Shown here one piece after another: positions 9,211 to 16,605 of a stretch of DNA of 64,000 bases (the first letter of the stretch is position 1; every line of letters starts with the position of its first letter). The translations under genes and the position numbers were made by a program. This DNA is from Thiomicrorhabdus lithotrophica (GTDB lineage: Bacteria; Pseudomonadota; Gammaproteobacteria; Thiomicrospirales; Thiomicrospiraceae), in the NCBI RefSeq assembly GCF_029201445.1, contig NZ_CP102381.1:2356001-2420000 (forward strand), given 5' to 3'. The notes below the pieces were generated by a model. It ran no database searches. It was given only the letters and a program-made list of their open reading frames with translations, and was not told the origin of the DNA.

Positions 9211-10578
9211 TTATTTAAGAATAAGTAATGTCGCTAACCCTAAGAAAGATAAGAAACCTACTACATCAGTAACCGTAGTCAAAATCACCGCACCTGATAA
9301 AGCGGGATCTTGGCCAAACTTTTTTAACACTAGGGGCACAACAACCCCAGATACAGCGGCTGCAACCATATTAATTAAAATGGCCAAACCAATGACTACA
9401 CTAATCATACTATCTTCAAACCATAAATAAGAAATAAGTGCGACTACTACCGCCCAAATGAGTCCATTAATAATCCCAATCCAGAATTCTTTATTAAATA
9501 ACACTCTGCGGTTGGAACCACCAATTTTACCCATCGATAAACCACGAATAGTAAGCGTTAAGGTTTGACTTCCTGCAATACCTCCCATACTGGCTACCAC
9601 TGGCATTAGAACAGCTAAGGCTACTACCTGGGCAATGACATCTTCAAATTGTCCAATAACGGCCGCCGCTAAAAATGCTGTGGCTAAGTTAATACCTAAC
9701 CAAATGGTACGACCATTTACACTGGCTTTAATTGGAGAAAACAAATCCTCTTCTTCATCCAAACCAGCCATATTCATAACTGTTTGGCCGCTCTCTTCTA
9801 GTGTTAACTCTAAAACGTCATCGGCGGTCAACTGACCCATCAATGTACCGCACTCAGTTACGACTGCTGCAAAACTTAGATTTTTAGCACGAATCTGTTT
9901 AGCCGCTTCAATCGCACTCATAGAATCTAAAACCGTCTCTGGAACCTCCATGGTTTCTGACACTAAAGACTCGGGATCGCATTTAATCAAGTCAACAATA
10001 TGCAAAGTTCCCAAAAGTCGGTTATCAGCATCCACAACCATCAATACTTGAATACCTTTATGGATTTCGTTTTTCATGCGTAAATAACGTTGTACAACTT
10101 CTAATTTAACGTTTTCTCGAATACTAATCGTATCCGTATGCATGTATCGACCAACCGCATCTTCTTCATACGCAAGCACATTCTGAACTTCTTCTCGTCT
10201 CGAGTCGTCCATGCTCTCAATAACACTAGCTTCAACTTCAGCATTAAGCGAGTGTAATATTTCAGCAGTATCTTGAGCGTCTAGGTCTTTGGTAATCTCA
10301 GTTAATTCCTCAACCTCAATGCCAATTAATAGTCCTTGTCTAGCGTCTTCCTTCAATGTTGCAAGCACTTCACCGCGAAGGGTTTCAGGCACACAAGTCC
10401 ATAGTTGTTTACGGTCTTCTTGCGGAAATGACTCAAGAATATGCGCTAACTCATTTTCACTCAGACCACCGAAAAGCGTGCAGACTTCTTGATCTTTTTG
10501 CTCTTTAACTAACTCCTGAATAAAAAGCAGTTTTTCTTCAGTTGTTGAGATCTGCTCTGGAAAAAAGTCATTTGACAT
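9211..10578 (-). CDS. mgtE: MgtE-family magnesium transporter
   Basis: MgtE is a dimeric, Mg2+-gated inner-membrane channel. The protein has the cytoplasmic N domain of superhelical repeats (FPQEDRKQLWTCVPE, LIGIEVEELTEITKDLDAQDTAEILHSL), then a CBS pair (AVGRYMHTDTISIRENVKL onward). A five-helix membrane domain follows with the family motif LMPVVASMGGIAGSQTLTLTIRG. I place the start at the ATG at 10576-10578 (MSNDFFPEQ). It has a GAGGAA ribosome-binding site, and the longer frame from 10623 would overlap the upstream gene much further. The remaining 11-base overlap with the CBS gene suggests coupling. Length is about 455 aa, typical. Confidence 0.92.
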   Translation of the reverse strand: MSNDFFPEQISTTEEKLLFIQELVKEQKDQEVCTLFGGLSENELAHILESFPQEDRKQLWTCVPETLRGEVLATLKEDARQGLLIGIEVEELTEITKDLDAQDTAEILHSLNAEVEASVIESMDDSRREEVQNVLAYEEDAVGRYMHTDTISIRENVKLEVVQRYLRMKNEIHKGIQVLMVVDADNRLLGTLHIVDLIKCDPESLVSETMEVPETVLDSMSAIEAAKQIRAKNLSFAAVVTECGTLMGQLTADDVLELTLEESGQTVMNMAGLDEEEDLFSPIKASVNGRTIWLGINLATAFLAAAVIGQFEDVIAQVVALAVLMPVVASMGGIAGSQTLTLTIRGLSMGKIGGSNRRVLFNKEFWIGIINGLIWAVVVALISYLWFEDSMISVVIGLAILINMVAAAVSGVVVPLVLKKFGQDPALSGAVILTTVTDVVGFLSFLGLATLLILK

Positions 10579-11932
10579 CAACACGTTCCTCTTCATGCAT
10601 TTCGTTTGATAGGTGAACGTCATCCGGATATTTTAATATGGCCAATATCTTTTCCGCACGATTACCCTCTAAACTTTTGACGGTAAACTCCCAATCTGCG
10701 TATTCTATTTTGTCACCTACTTTAGGAATTTCATTCAATACAGACATAATAAGACCAGACAATGTACTCACATCATATTCAACATCAAGCTTTGTTGAAG
10801 TCTGTTTTTCAAAGTCATGTAGAGCGATTAAACCCGCAACTTCAAAACCTTCAGTAAACTTAATTTTTTTACTAATCGCTTCTTCGTCTAGCTCATCGGA
10901 GATTTCACCCACAATCTCTTCTATTAAGTCTTCCATAGTTATAATTCCAGATAAAGCTCCATACTCATCGACCACTAATGCCATATGACTGCGTTCATTT
11001 CGCATTTGGTCAAACGCTTTTTGTAGGCCCATCACTTCAGGCACGATTAAGCTCTTTCTGGCCAAGGACTCAATTTCAAAACCTGACTCAACATGTACAT
11101 CTAAATTAGTATGCAGCAAATCTTTAACTAATAGTACACCAACAATATTATCTAAGTTGTCTCTAACCAGTGGAAAACGAGAGTGACCTTGTTCAATAAT
11201 TTGCTTTTTAATAGCTTCATTGTCACTATTTACATCAATCCAGTCAATTTGGCTACGAGACACCATAATATCGCGCACAATACGGGAATCAAACACAAAC
11301 ATGTTTTGAATCATACCGGCTTTAGTATTGTCTAGATTACCGTGCGTACTCGATACATCAATCAACTCACTAAGCTCTTCGTCACTAAAAATTTCTTCAT
11401 GCGACGCTTCTTTTACCCCTATTGAACGCAAGATTGCCGATGATGCCCAGTTTAACGCTTTAGTCAGCGGGTAACTGATAAGGAAAAATGCATGCAATGG
11501 AATGGCCACCCAAATAGAAACCGGTTCTGGCTTACGGATAGCATAGGTCTTTGGAACCTGTTCACCAATAACAATATGCAAAGATGAGAAAATAATAAAA
11601 CCAATCATAAACGCAGTGAAATGCAAAATCTCTTCTGGCATGCCCATTGAGTGAAATAGCGGCTCTAAAACTTTAGCAACAGCAGGCTCACCTACCCAAC
11701 CTAAACCAAGAGAGGCCATGGTAATACCCAGCTGACAAGCCGCTAAATAAGGTTCTAAGTTCTGCTTAATTTTTAAGGTCAAGCGTGCAGACAGCCCTCC
11801 CTCTTTCGCTAAATTTTCGACACGTAAGGTACGAATCTTAACCAAAGCAAATTCGGCGGCAACAAAAAATCCGTTGGCAACCAATAACACTACAATAACG
11901 ATTAAACTCGTGCTGAAACTTTCCATTATCAT
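10568..11932 (-). CDS. CNNM/CorC-type membrane protein with CBS domains
   Basis: This 454 aa protein has the HlyC/CorC architecture. A DUF21 membrane domain with about four helices (LIVIVVLLVANGFFVAAEFALV at the start, GITMASLGLGWVGEPA, FTAFMIGFIIFSSLHIVIGEQVPK) comes first. A CBS pair (VMVSRSQIDWIDV and LVVDEYGALSGIITMEDLIEEIVGEI) and a C-terminal transporter-associated domain follow. Relatives are implicated in Mg2+/Co2+ or Na+ transport, and older annotations call them hemolysins. Location directly upstream of, and overlapping, mgtE argues for a role in divalent cation balance. The exact ion is unknown. Confidence 0.88.
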   Translation of the reverse strand: MIMESFSTSLIVIVVLLVANGFFVAAEFALVKIRTLRVENLAKEGGLSARLTLKIKQNLEPYLAACQLGITMASLGLGWVGEPAVAKVLEPLFHSMGMPEEILHFTAFMIGFIIFSSLHIVIGEQVPKTYAIRKPEPVSIWVAIPLHAFFLISYPLTKALNWASSAILRSIGVKEASHEEIFSDEELSELIDVSSTHGNLDNTKAGMIQNMFVFDSRIVRDIMVSRSQIDWIDVNSDNEAIKKQIIEQGHSRFPLVRDNLDNIVGVLLVKDLLHTNLDVHVESGFEIESLARKSLIVPEVMGLQKAFDQMRNERSHMALVVDEYGALSGIITMEDLIEEIVGEISDELDEEAISKKIKFTEGFEVAGLIALHDFEKQTSTKLDVEYDVSTLSGLIMSVLNEIPKVGDKIEYADWEFTVKSLEGNRAEKILAILKYPDDVHLSNEMHEEERVDVK

Positions 11933-12299
11933 TTTTCCTATAAATGGTTAAAAATAGTATTCATACCCCTTTTGACCGTACTCACATTAAAAAAGTCACA
12001 TCAATTTGTGACTTGTTATCAATTTAATGACTCTAATGAAATTAAAATAGAAATAATAGCCTGTAATAACCGGGTCGCGAAGCCTAATAGGATGTATCAA
12101 TAAAGGTTAGTTTTTGCCTACTGTTTTATTAGGTGTTAAAAAAAGTGGAATATTTTTTAACCAATAGAAGTGCCATAATGCATGATTAAAAACTCAAGCT
12201 CCTTTGTCATATTGGCAGCATATTCTTTGAACTTTGTTTTTTAAAAAAACAACTGTAAACTTTATAAACAAATCAACCTCAAACAAAAAGTAAAATTAA
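11933..12299. other. Intergenic region with inverted repeats and a possible structured RNA
   Basis: This 367-base gap separates divergent genes. AAGTCACA (11993-12000) and TGTGACTT (12007-12014) form a perfect inverted repeat with a 6-base loop. Further right, CCTAATA (12083-12089) can pair with TATTAGG (12127-12133). It encloses a GG-rich stretch next to the sequence GGGTCGCGAAGCC at 12072-12084, which loosely resembles a riboswitch core. No protein gene is visible, and no Shine-Dalgarno precedes the gene at 12300. Confidence 0.45.
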
Positions 12300-12860
12300 A
12301 TGACTGACACTCCTGTTTTGCAGCTATCACTTACTATCATTAGCATTTTGTCGTTGTTTTTTATAAACAGATTAATGCTAAAACTGACCTCTCTATTAGG
12401 TAGCTATAAGGAAGTACCCATTGCAAGGCTCGCAAATATACAAATCTATTTAAAAATCCTATTTCTTCTAGCCATTTTGTTGGTAATTTTGACGATTTGG
12501 GGAGTCGACTATCGAGGCCTGCTAATTTTTGCCTCTTCTATTTTGGCGGTCATTGGTGTGGCGTTAGTTGCACAATGGTCTCTGCTTTCAAATATAACGG
12601 CTAGTATTATTATCTTTTTCTCTTTTCCTGCCCGAATTGGAGATGAGGTTGAGGTAGTTGACGGAAATAATGTCATCAAAGGAACCATTGCTGAAATCAA
12701 TGTTTTTCAAATTCTATTAACGGATGAAAAGGGCAACACAATCTTATACCCAACTAACTTAATACTTCAACGTCCTGTCCGTAAACTAAATCCAGAAAAC
12801 AAAACGAGAAAAGTGAATAAAGGGTCTACAATAATGACTCGTATTCAGAGAAAACCTTGA
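12300..12860 (+). CDS. Small MscS-family mechanosensitive channel
   Basis: This 186 aa protein has about three membrane helices (residues 10-28, 47-66, 70-100). The pore-type MscS segment VIGVALVAQWSLLSNITASIIIFFSFPARIGDEVEVVDG and a short beta domain (GTIAEINVFQILLTDEKGNTILYPTNLILQRPV) follow. It lacks the large C-terminal vestibule of MscS itself, so it is a minimal member of the family. It likely releases solutes or senses membrane tension. It lies 28 bases upstream of the ECF sigma gene, probably in the same transcript. No clear Shine-Dalgarno precedes its ATG. Confidence 0.85.
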   Translation: MTDTPVLQLSLTIISILSLFFINRLMLKLTSLLGSYKEVPIARLANIQIYLKILFLLAILLVILTIWGVDYRGLLIFASSILAVIGVALVAQWSLLSNITASIIIFFSFPARIGDEVEVVDGNNVIKGTIAEINVFQILLTDEKGNTILYPTNLILQRPVRKLNPENKTRKVNKGSTIMTRIQRKP

Positions 12861-12888
12861 TAACATTGGGCTTAAAACAAACGTAATT

Positions 12889-13455
12889 ATGTTAATACCA
12901 CCACAAAAATTAGAGCTTCAAGATGAATCAAGCCTTATTGAGCAAGCAAAGAATGAATTACCTCACGTTACAACTGCGTTTGAAGAGCTTGTTGTTCGCT
13001 ACGAAAAGATGGTCTATGCAATTTGTTTGCGTTATTTTGGCGATATTGACCGGGCAGAGGAAATCTCTCAAGAAACTTTTATTAAGGTGTTTCAGCAACT
13101 TAATAACTTTAGGGGCGATTCCAAATTTTCAACCTGGCTATATCGAATAACAATTAACCTATGTCACACCGCCGCACAAAAAAAATCGTCTTTATTAAGC
13201 GACCCTATCGAAGACTATATGGATGATATAGAGTTAAGCGAGGAGTTTAAGTGTGATGATGAAGAGCAATGTGTTCAATACTGTGTTAATCAACAAAAAG
13301 AACAAGAAAAAGCCATCATTAGCATGCGTTTTAATACAGATTTAAGTCTCCAGGAAATTTCCGAAGTACTTAATATTAAATTAAGCGCAACTAAAATGCG
13401 TTTGTACCGGGCGATGGAAAGTTTTAAAACATTATATGAGAAATACTGTACATGA
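12889..13455 (+). CDS. ECF-type RNA polymerase sigma factor
   Basis: The 188 aa protein is a group 4 (extracytoplasmic function) sigma70. Region 2 reads RYEKMVYAICLRYFGDIDRAEEISQETFIKVFQQLNNFRGDSKFSTWLYRITINLC (about residues 38-95, DNA melting and -10 contact). Region 4 reads AIISMRFNTDLSLQEISEVLNIKLSATKMRLYRAMESF (about 143-180, -35 contact). A short acidic linker holding several cysteines joins them. Its stop codon overlaps the next ATG (ATGA), so a coupled partner follows, the usual place for an anti-sigma factor. Flanking channel genes suggest it answers envelope or osmotic stress. Confidence 0.92.
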   Translation: MLIPPQKLELQDESSLIEQAKNELPHVTTAFEELVVRYEKMVYAICLRYFGDIDRAEEISQETFIKVFQQLNNFRGDSKFSTWLYRITINLCHTAAQKKSSLLSDPIEDYMDDIELSEEFKCDDEEQCVQYCVNQQKEQEKAIISMRFNTDLSLQEISEVLNIKLSATKMRLYRAMESFKTLYEKYCT

Positions 13456-13670
13456 TTGATAAAGCCATAGAAGAAAAAAAGTTGGAAAGTCTATTATCCA
13501 TAGATGACAGCAACCATACTTCTGAACAAAGAACCTCAATGATTATTCAAGGCGTAAATTGGTTAACCCTTGTACAAGAAATTTTAGTTCTATTTATCTA
13601 CAAGTTACCTGCAGCTGTAATCAGCATGTTGCAGGCTTCAGCAAATAAAAGGAATCCTGATGAATATTAA
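13452..13670 (+). CDS. Small hydrophobic-tailed protein coupled to the ECF sigma gene
   Basis: I do not recognise this 72 aa protein. Residues 1-30 are polar, with a SIDDSNHTSEQRTS stretch. Residues 33-63 form one hydrophobic, probably membrane-associated segment (VNWLTLVQEILVLFIYKLPAAVISMLQ). The start overlaps the sigma-factor stop (ATGA) and its stop overlaps the next gene by 11 bases, so it is tightly coupled on both sides. Position alone suggests an anti-sigma or anchoring role. It lacks the zinc-binding HxxxCxxC motif of ZAS-type anti-sigma factors, so that role is speculative. Confidence 0.65.
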   Translation: MIDKAIEEKKLESLLSIDDSNHTSEQRTSMIIQGVNWLTLVQEILVLFIYKLPAAVISMLQASANKRNPDEY

Positions 13671-14487
13671 TGAAGTAAAAGAACATATTGAGTTTACTTG
13701 GGGCGATTTTTATAATGATTTCTTAGCGTTAATTCCAGATATCTTCGTTGCATTATCCATTTTATTAATTGGGTATTTATTGGCCATTTTTGTTCGAAAA
13801 ATTGGCTTTAACTTATTCAAGAAACTCAAATTTGATTGTGTTGCAGAAAGAATAGGTTTAGATAAAAAGATTGCTGCAATAGGCGTTAAACAAAGCCCTT
13901 CTCAACTATTAGCTAGTCTGTTTTTTTGGCTTATCATGCTATTTACCTTTATTACTGCTGCTGAATATGCGGGGCTGACAGGTTTTGTGGATACCCTAAC
14001 CACTATTGCAATGTACATTCCAAATTTGATGGCCGCTTTAATTATTCTTGTCGTAGGCTTATTTGTAGCGCATTTTATTCGTAATGGCTTACAAACAAGT
14101 TTAAAAAATATTGTACCAGCCGCTGCAAAATTGATGGCTAATTTTGTATACGGCTTGCTTGTAGTTATCATTGTACTAACCGTATTAGAGCAACTCTCTT
14201 TTGATACCTCTCTCATTCAAACATTAATATTAGTTGCCTTCACAGGGTTTGCACTTGCCATTGCTTTAGCAATGGGAATAGGAAGCGCTCCTCAACTTAA
14301 AAAAATACTATCTAGTTATTATCTTAAAGAACATATAAAAGTAAATGACACCATTACCGTGGATGGCAAAACAGGAATGGTAAAAAAAATAAATGGGAGC
14401 AGCACTGAGATCGATACGGGTGAGGAGCTACTAATTATTCCAAATGACCAACTTCTCGATCAAACTTACAGCAAAAAGAATTTATAA
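13660..14487 (+). CDS. Mechanosensitive channel family protein (TM-helix repeat type)
   Basis: The 275 aa protein has about five membrane helices arranged in a repeated TM-helix pattern (ALIPDIFVALSILLIGYLLAIFVRKIG and MYIPNLMAALIILVVGLFVAHFIRNGL). A third pore-like segment (LVAFTGFALAIALAMGIGSAPQLKKILSSYYL) and a small C-terminal beta domain (VNDTITVDGKTGMVKKINGSSTEIDTGEELLIIPNDQLL) resembling the MscS beta domain complete it. This layout resembles CmpX-type proteins associated with ECF sigma factors such as SigX in pseudomonads. That link comes from family knowledge and supports a sigma-channel unit here. Confidence 0.82.
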   Translation: MNINEVKEHIEFTWGDFYNDFLALIPDIFVALSILLIGYLLAIFVRKIGFNLFKKLKFDCVAERIGLDKKIAAIGVKQSPSQLLASLFFWLIMLFTFITAAEYAGLTGFVDTLTTIAMYIPNLMAALIILVVGLFVAHFIRNGLQTSLKNIVPAAAKLMANFVYGLLVVIIVLTVLEQLSFDTSLIQTLILVAFTGFALAIALAMGIGSAPQLKKILSSYYLKEHIKVNDTITVDGKTGMVKKINGSSTEIDTGEELLIIPNDQLLDQTYSKKNL

Positions 14488-14507
14488 ATCTCATTTAGAT
14501 TTATAAA
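14481..14507 (+). terminator. AT-rich inverted repeat over the channel gene stop codon
   Basis: The 10-base arms TTTATAAATC (14481-14490) and GATTTATAAA (14498-14507) pair perfectly around a 7-base loop, and the left arm includes the stop codon. With no GC clamp and no clear T-run it may be a weak terminator or an RNA end-protecting hairpin. Confidence 0.3.
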
Positions 14508-14607
14508 TTATGTAACAAAATAGATTTTTTTGTGACTTATTCTTATCCCCAGTAGTCTAAGTTTACTGATAAGAATTAAAAGCATCAAAAGTGCTTGCTA
14601 CTAACTA

Positions 14608-14647
14608 TCATTGTTAATGTATGAAAAACCCATCTAATTAACAATGA
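14608..14647 (+). promoter_or_regulatory. 11-base inverted repeat in the ompA-like leader
   Basis: TCATTGTTAAT (14608-14618) and ATTAACAATGA (14637-14647) pair perfectly across an 18-base loop, ending 13 bases before the ribosome-binding site of the OmpA-like gene. It could be an operator or a leader stem-loop that affects translation or mRNA stability. Confidence 0.4.
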
Positions 14648-14674
14648 ACCAATCAAACTATAAGGATTTTGATT

Positions 14675-15502
14675 ATGAAAACACGTTTACTTCCAATTGC
14701 CGCATTCATCTCAGTTTCAGCGTTAGCTCCTGTTCAAGCAGCAGAAAGCCAAGCTTATGTAACAGATAGCTATGGCGAGATTGTTCGCGACAACTACGGA
14801 AGCTGTGTTCGTTCAACAAAATGGACTGCTGATACTTCTATCGCATCTTGTGAAAAATCGACATCTAAAGCGAATGTGACAAAGACAACAACAAATAAAG
14901 CCATTAAGTCAGAGTCAGCAAAAGAAATATTGCCTGCTGTAAAAGAAGACATCAAAGGCGATAAAAATGCTGCTTACGTAATAGACGCTAATGGAATGAC
15001 GGTTCGAGATAACTATGGTTATTGTGTTCGTTCAATTAACTGGACAAAAGAAATTGCGATACCAAAATGTGAAGGATGGGCAGAACCTAAGCCTGTAGTA
15101 AAGGCTAAACCAGTAATCGTTGAAAAACCAAAACCAGTTGTCGTAGCTCCTGTTGTTAAAGATGATGCACCAGCGACTTTCCGTGGTTTCTTTGACACAA
15201 ATAAAGCAGAATTAAAAGAAGCCGCGTTTGCACCACTTAACAACTATGTTGACTATCTAAATCGCAATACTGATAAGCAAGTTAATGTTGTAGGTCATAC
15301 CGACTCAACGGGTTCTGCAGCCTATAACCAAAAATTATCAGAAAAACGTGCCGAAGCGGTTAAATCTTATTTAACTGCCAAAGACATTCAACCCAATCGA
15401 ATTACAACGCAAGGTGCGGGTGAATCACAACCTATTGCTAGCAATAAAACTAAAGAAGGTCGCGCTCAAAACCGACGTGTAGAGATTGAAATACTGAAAT
15501 AA
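14675..15502 (+). CDS. OmpA-family outer-membrane protein with duplicated N-terminal module
   Basis: The true start is the ATG at 14675, preceded by TAAGGA at 14661-14666, giving a signal peptide (MKTRLLPIAAFISVSALAPVQAAES). Two similar 35-residue modules follow, each containing a YV-D-x-G-x-x-VRDNYG-x-CVRS-x-x-W core and a second Cys. The two cysteines in each module could form a disulfide. A Pro/Lys/Val-rich linker leads to the C-terminal OmpA peptidoglycan-binding domain (NVVGHTDSTGSAAYNQKLSEKRAEAV, then ITTQGAGESQPIASNKTKEGRAQNRRVEI). The protein should tether the outer membrane to the wall. It follows the ECF-channel genes and is a candidate target of that sigma factor. Confidence 0.88.
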   Translation: MKTRLLPIAAFISVSALAPVQAAESQAYVTDSYGEIVRDNYGSCVRSTKWTADTSIASCEKSTSKANVTKTTTNKAIKSESAKEILPAVKEDIKGDKNAAYVIDANGMTVRDNYGYCVRSINWTKEIAIPKCEGWAEPKPVVKAKPVIVEKPKPVVVAPVVKDDAPATFRGFFDTNKAELKEAAFAPLNNYVDYLNRNTDKQVNVVGHTDSTGSAAYNQKLSEKRAEAVKSYLTAKDIQPNRITTQGAGESQPIASNKTKEGRAQNRRVEIEILK

Positions 15503-15608
15503 TTAATTTTCTTATATAGCAGCCTGTCGGATTTTAGGTGAATCGGCTGCAAACCTTCCCTCAGCCAGTCAGATTTTCGCTACTTTTCTTAAAGTCTGAC
15601 AGACTGCT

Positions 15609-15632
15609 AGCCGTCAATATGACGGCTTTTTT
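15609..15632 (+). terminator. Rho-independent terminator after the OmpA-like gene
   Basis: The arms AGCCGTC (15609-15615) and GACGGCT (15621-15627) pair around a 5-base loop and are followed directly by a T-run. A small palindrome AGTCTG-A-CAGACT (15593-15605) lies just upstream. Confidence 0.8.
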
Positions 15633-15756
15633 ACTAAACTTGAAAACAATGCAAGTTTTATTCTTAGCAATCAAGCATCAAGATAAATACATTTTTTTGC
15701 GACTTTTAATTATAGAATTGACTCTTACGCTTCAAACCATAACAAAAGGATTTCTT

Positions 15757-16470
15757 ATGAATCATTTTTATATTGTTATTGCATTAACTTTGGCATTTTG
15801 TTCACCTGCGGTTATTGCCAATATAAACCTTCCTGACTTTACCTCTTACAAAGATGTAAAACAAAAAAAACGGGCCTTTTTTAACTATATGCTGCCTTAT
15901 GTAAAAAAGGCTAACCAAGAGATTTTGGCTGAACGTAAAGCTGTGGCAGCCATGAATATAAAAAAGCTAAACAACCAACAATCGAATCGTTTGACATCAT
16001 TACTTAAGAAATATCGCATCAACGACAAGCAAATTACAAAACATACTAAAAAGAAATTATTAAAGAAAATTGATGTTATTCCTGCATCTCTAGCTTTGGC
16101 ACAAGCGGCAAATGAATCTGCTTGGGGAACCTCAAGATTTGCTAAAAAAGCACATAACTTTTATGGACAGTGGTGTTTTACCAAAGGTTGCGGTTTGATA
16201 CCAAAGCAACGTAGTGCTGGAATGTCACACGAAGTAAAAAAATTCAAAAGCCCTTATGAATCGATTAAAGGCTACATGTTGAACTTAAACAGCCATCCAG
16301 CTTTTATTTCAGTACGAAATTATCGAGCTGAACAACGTAAAAAGCATATAAAACCCCAAGGCGTTGTTTTAGCAAAAGGGTTAGAAAAGTACTCTGAACG
16401 TAAACAGGAGTACATAAAAGAAATCATCGCTATGATTAGGTATAACAAATTAGACGTGCTTGATAGCTAG
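15757..16470 (+). CDS. Bax-like glucosaminidase domain protein
   Basis: I use the ATG at 15757, behind an AAAGGA site. The upstream in-frame stretch from 15538 crosses a terminator hairpin and is unlikely to be coding. The 237 aa product has a signal peptide (MNHFYIVIALTLAFCSPAVIAN) and a peptidoglycan-hydrolase fold of the Bax/FlgJ-like glucosaminidase group. The motif PASLALAQAANESAWGTSRFAKKAHNFYGQWCF contains the catalytic Glu (in NESAWG). FKSPYESIKGYMLNLNSHPAF and a C-terminal KYSERKQEYIKEI follow. It probably trims cell-wall glycan in the periplasm, fitting the neighbouring OmpA-like gene. Confidence 0.87.
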   Translation: MNHFYIVIALTLAFCSPAVIANINLPDFTSYKDVKQKKRAFFNYMLPYVKKANQEILAERKAVAAMNIKKLNNQQSNRLTSLLKKYRINDKQITKHTKKKLLKKIDVIPASLALAQAANESAWGTSRFAKKAHNFYGQWCFTKGCGLIPKQRSAGMSHEVKKFKSPYESIKGYMLNLNSHPAFISVRNYRAEQRKKHIKPQGVVLAKGLEKYSERKQEYIKEIIAMIRYNKLDVLDS

Positions 16471-16524
16471 TACTTAACACTTCTATACTAAAAGAAAGAT
16501 CAAATTTTCTTCCAAATATTATTA

Positions 16525-16534
16525 CCAGGCCTGG
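16525..16534. repeat. CCAGGCCTGG palindrome, intergenic copy
   Basis: An exact copy extended to ACCAGGCCTGGT, lying between the Bax-like gene and the MscS gene. It is one of the few copies outside coding sequence. Confidence 0.85.
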
Positions 16535-16605
16535 TTTCTCGTTTTTTGAGTACAGACCGTATTTATTTAATGATAATAATAAATCGAATTTGCAAGGGTT
16601 AAATC

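Noticed and set aside
11993-12014. CRP-type operator
   Set aside because: Half-sites are in the opposite order (TCACA before TGTGA), so it does not match the CRP consensus.
12055-12135. Calling a c-di-GMP riboswitch outright
   Set aside because: Only one half of the core resembles the consensus, and the GCAAACC and GGTAGC parts are missing.
15538-15756. Upstream in-frame extension of the Bax-like gene
   Set aside because: It runs through a terminator hairpin and a small palindrome, lacks a ribosome site, and the ATG at 15757 gives a proper signal peptide.
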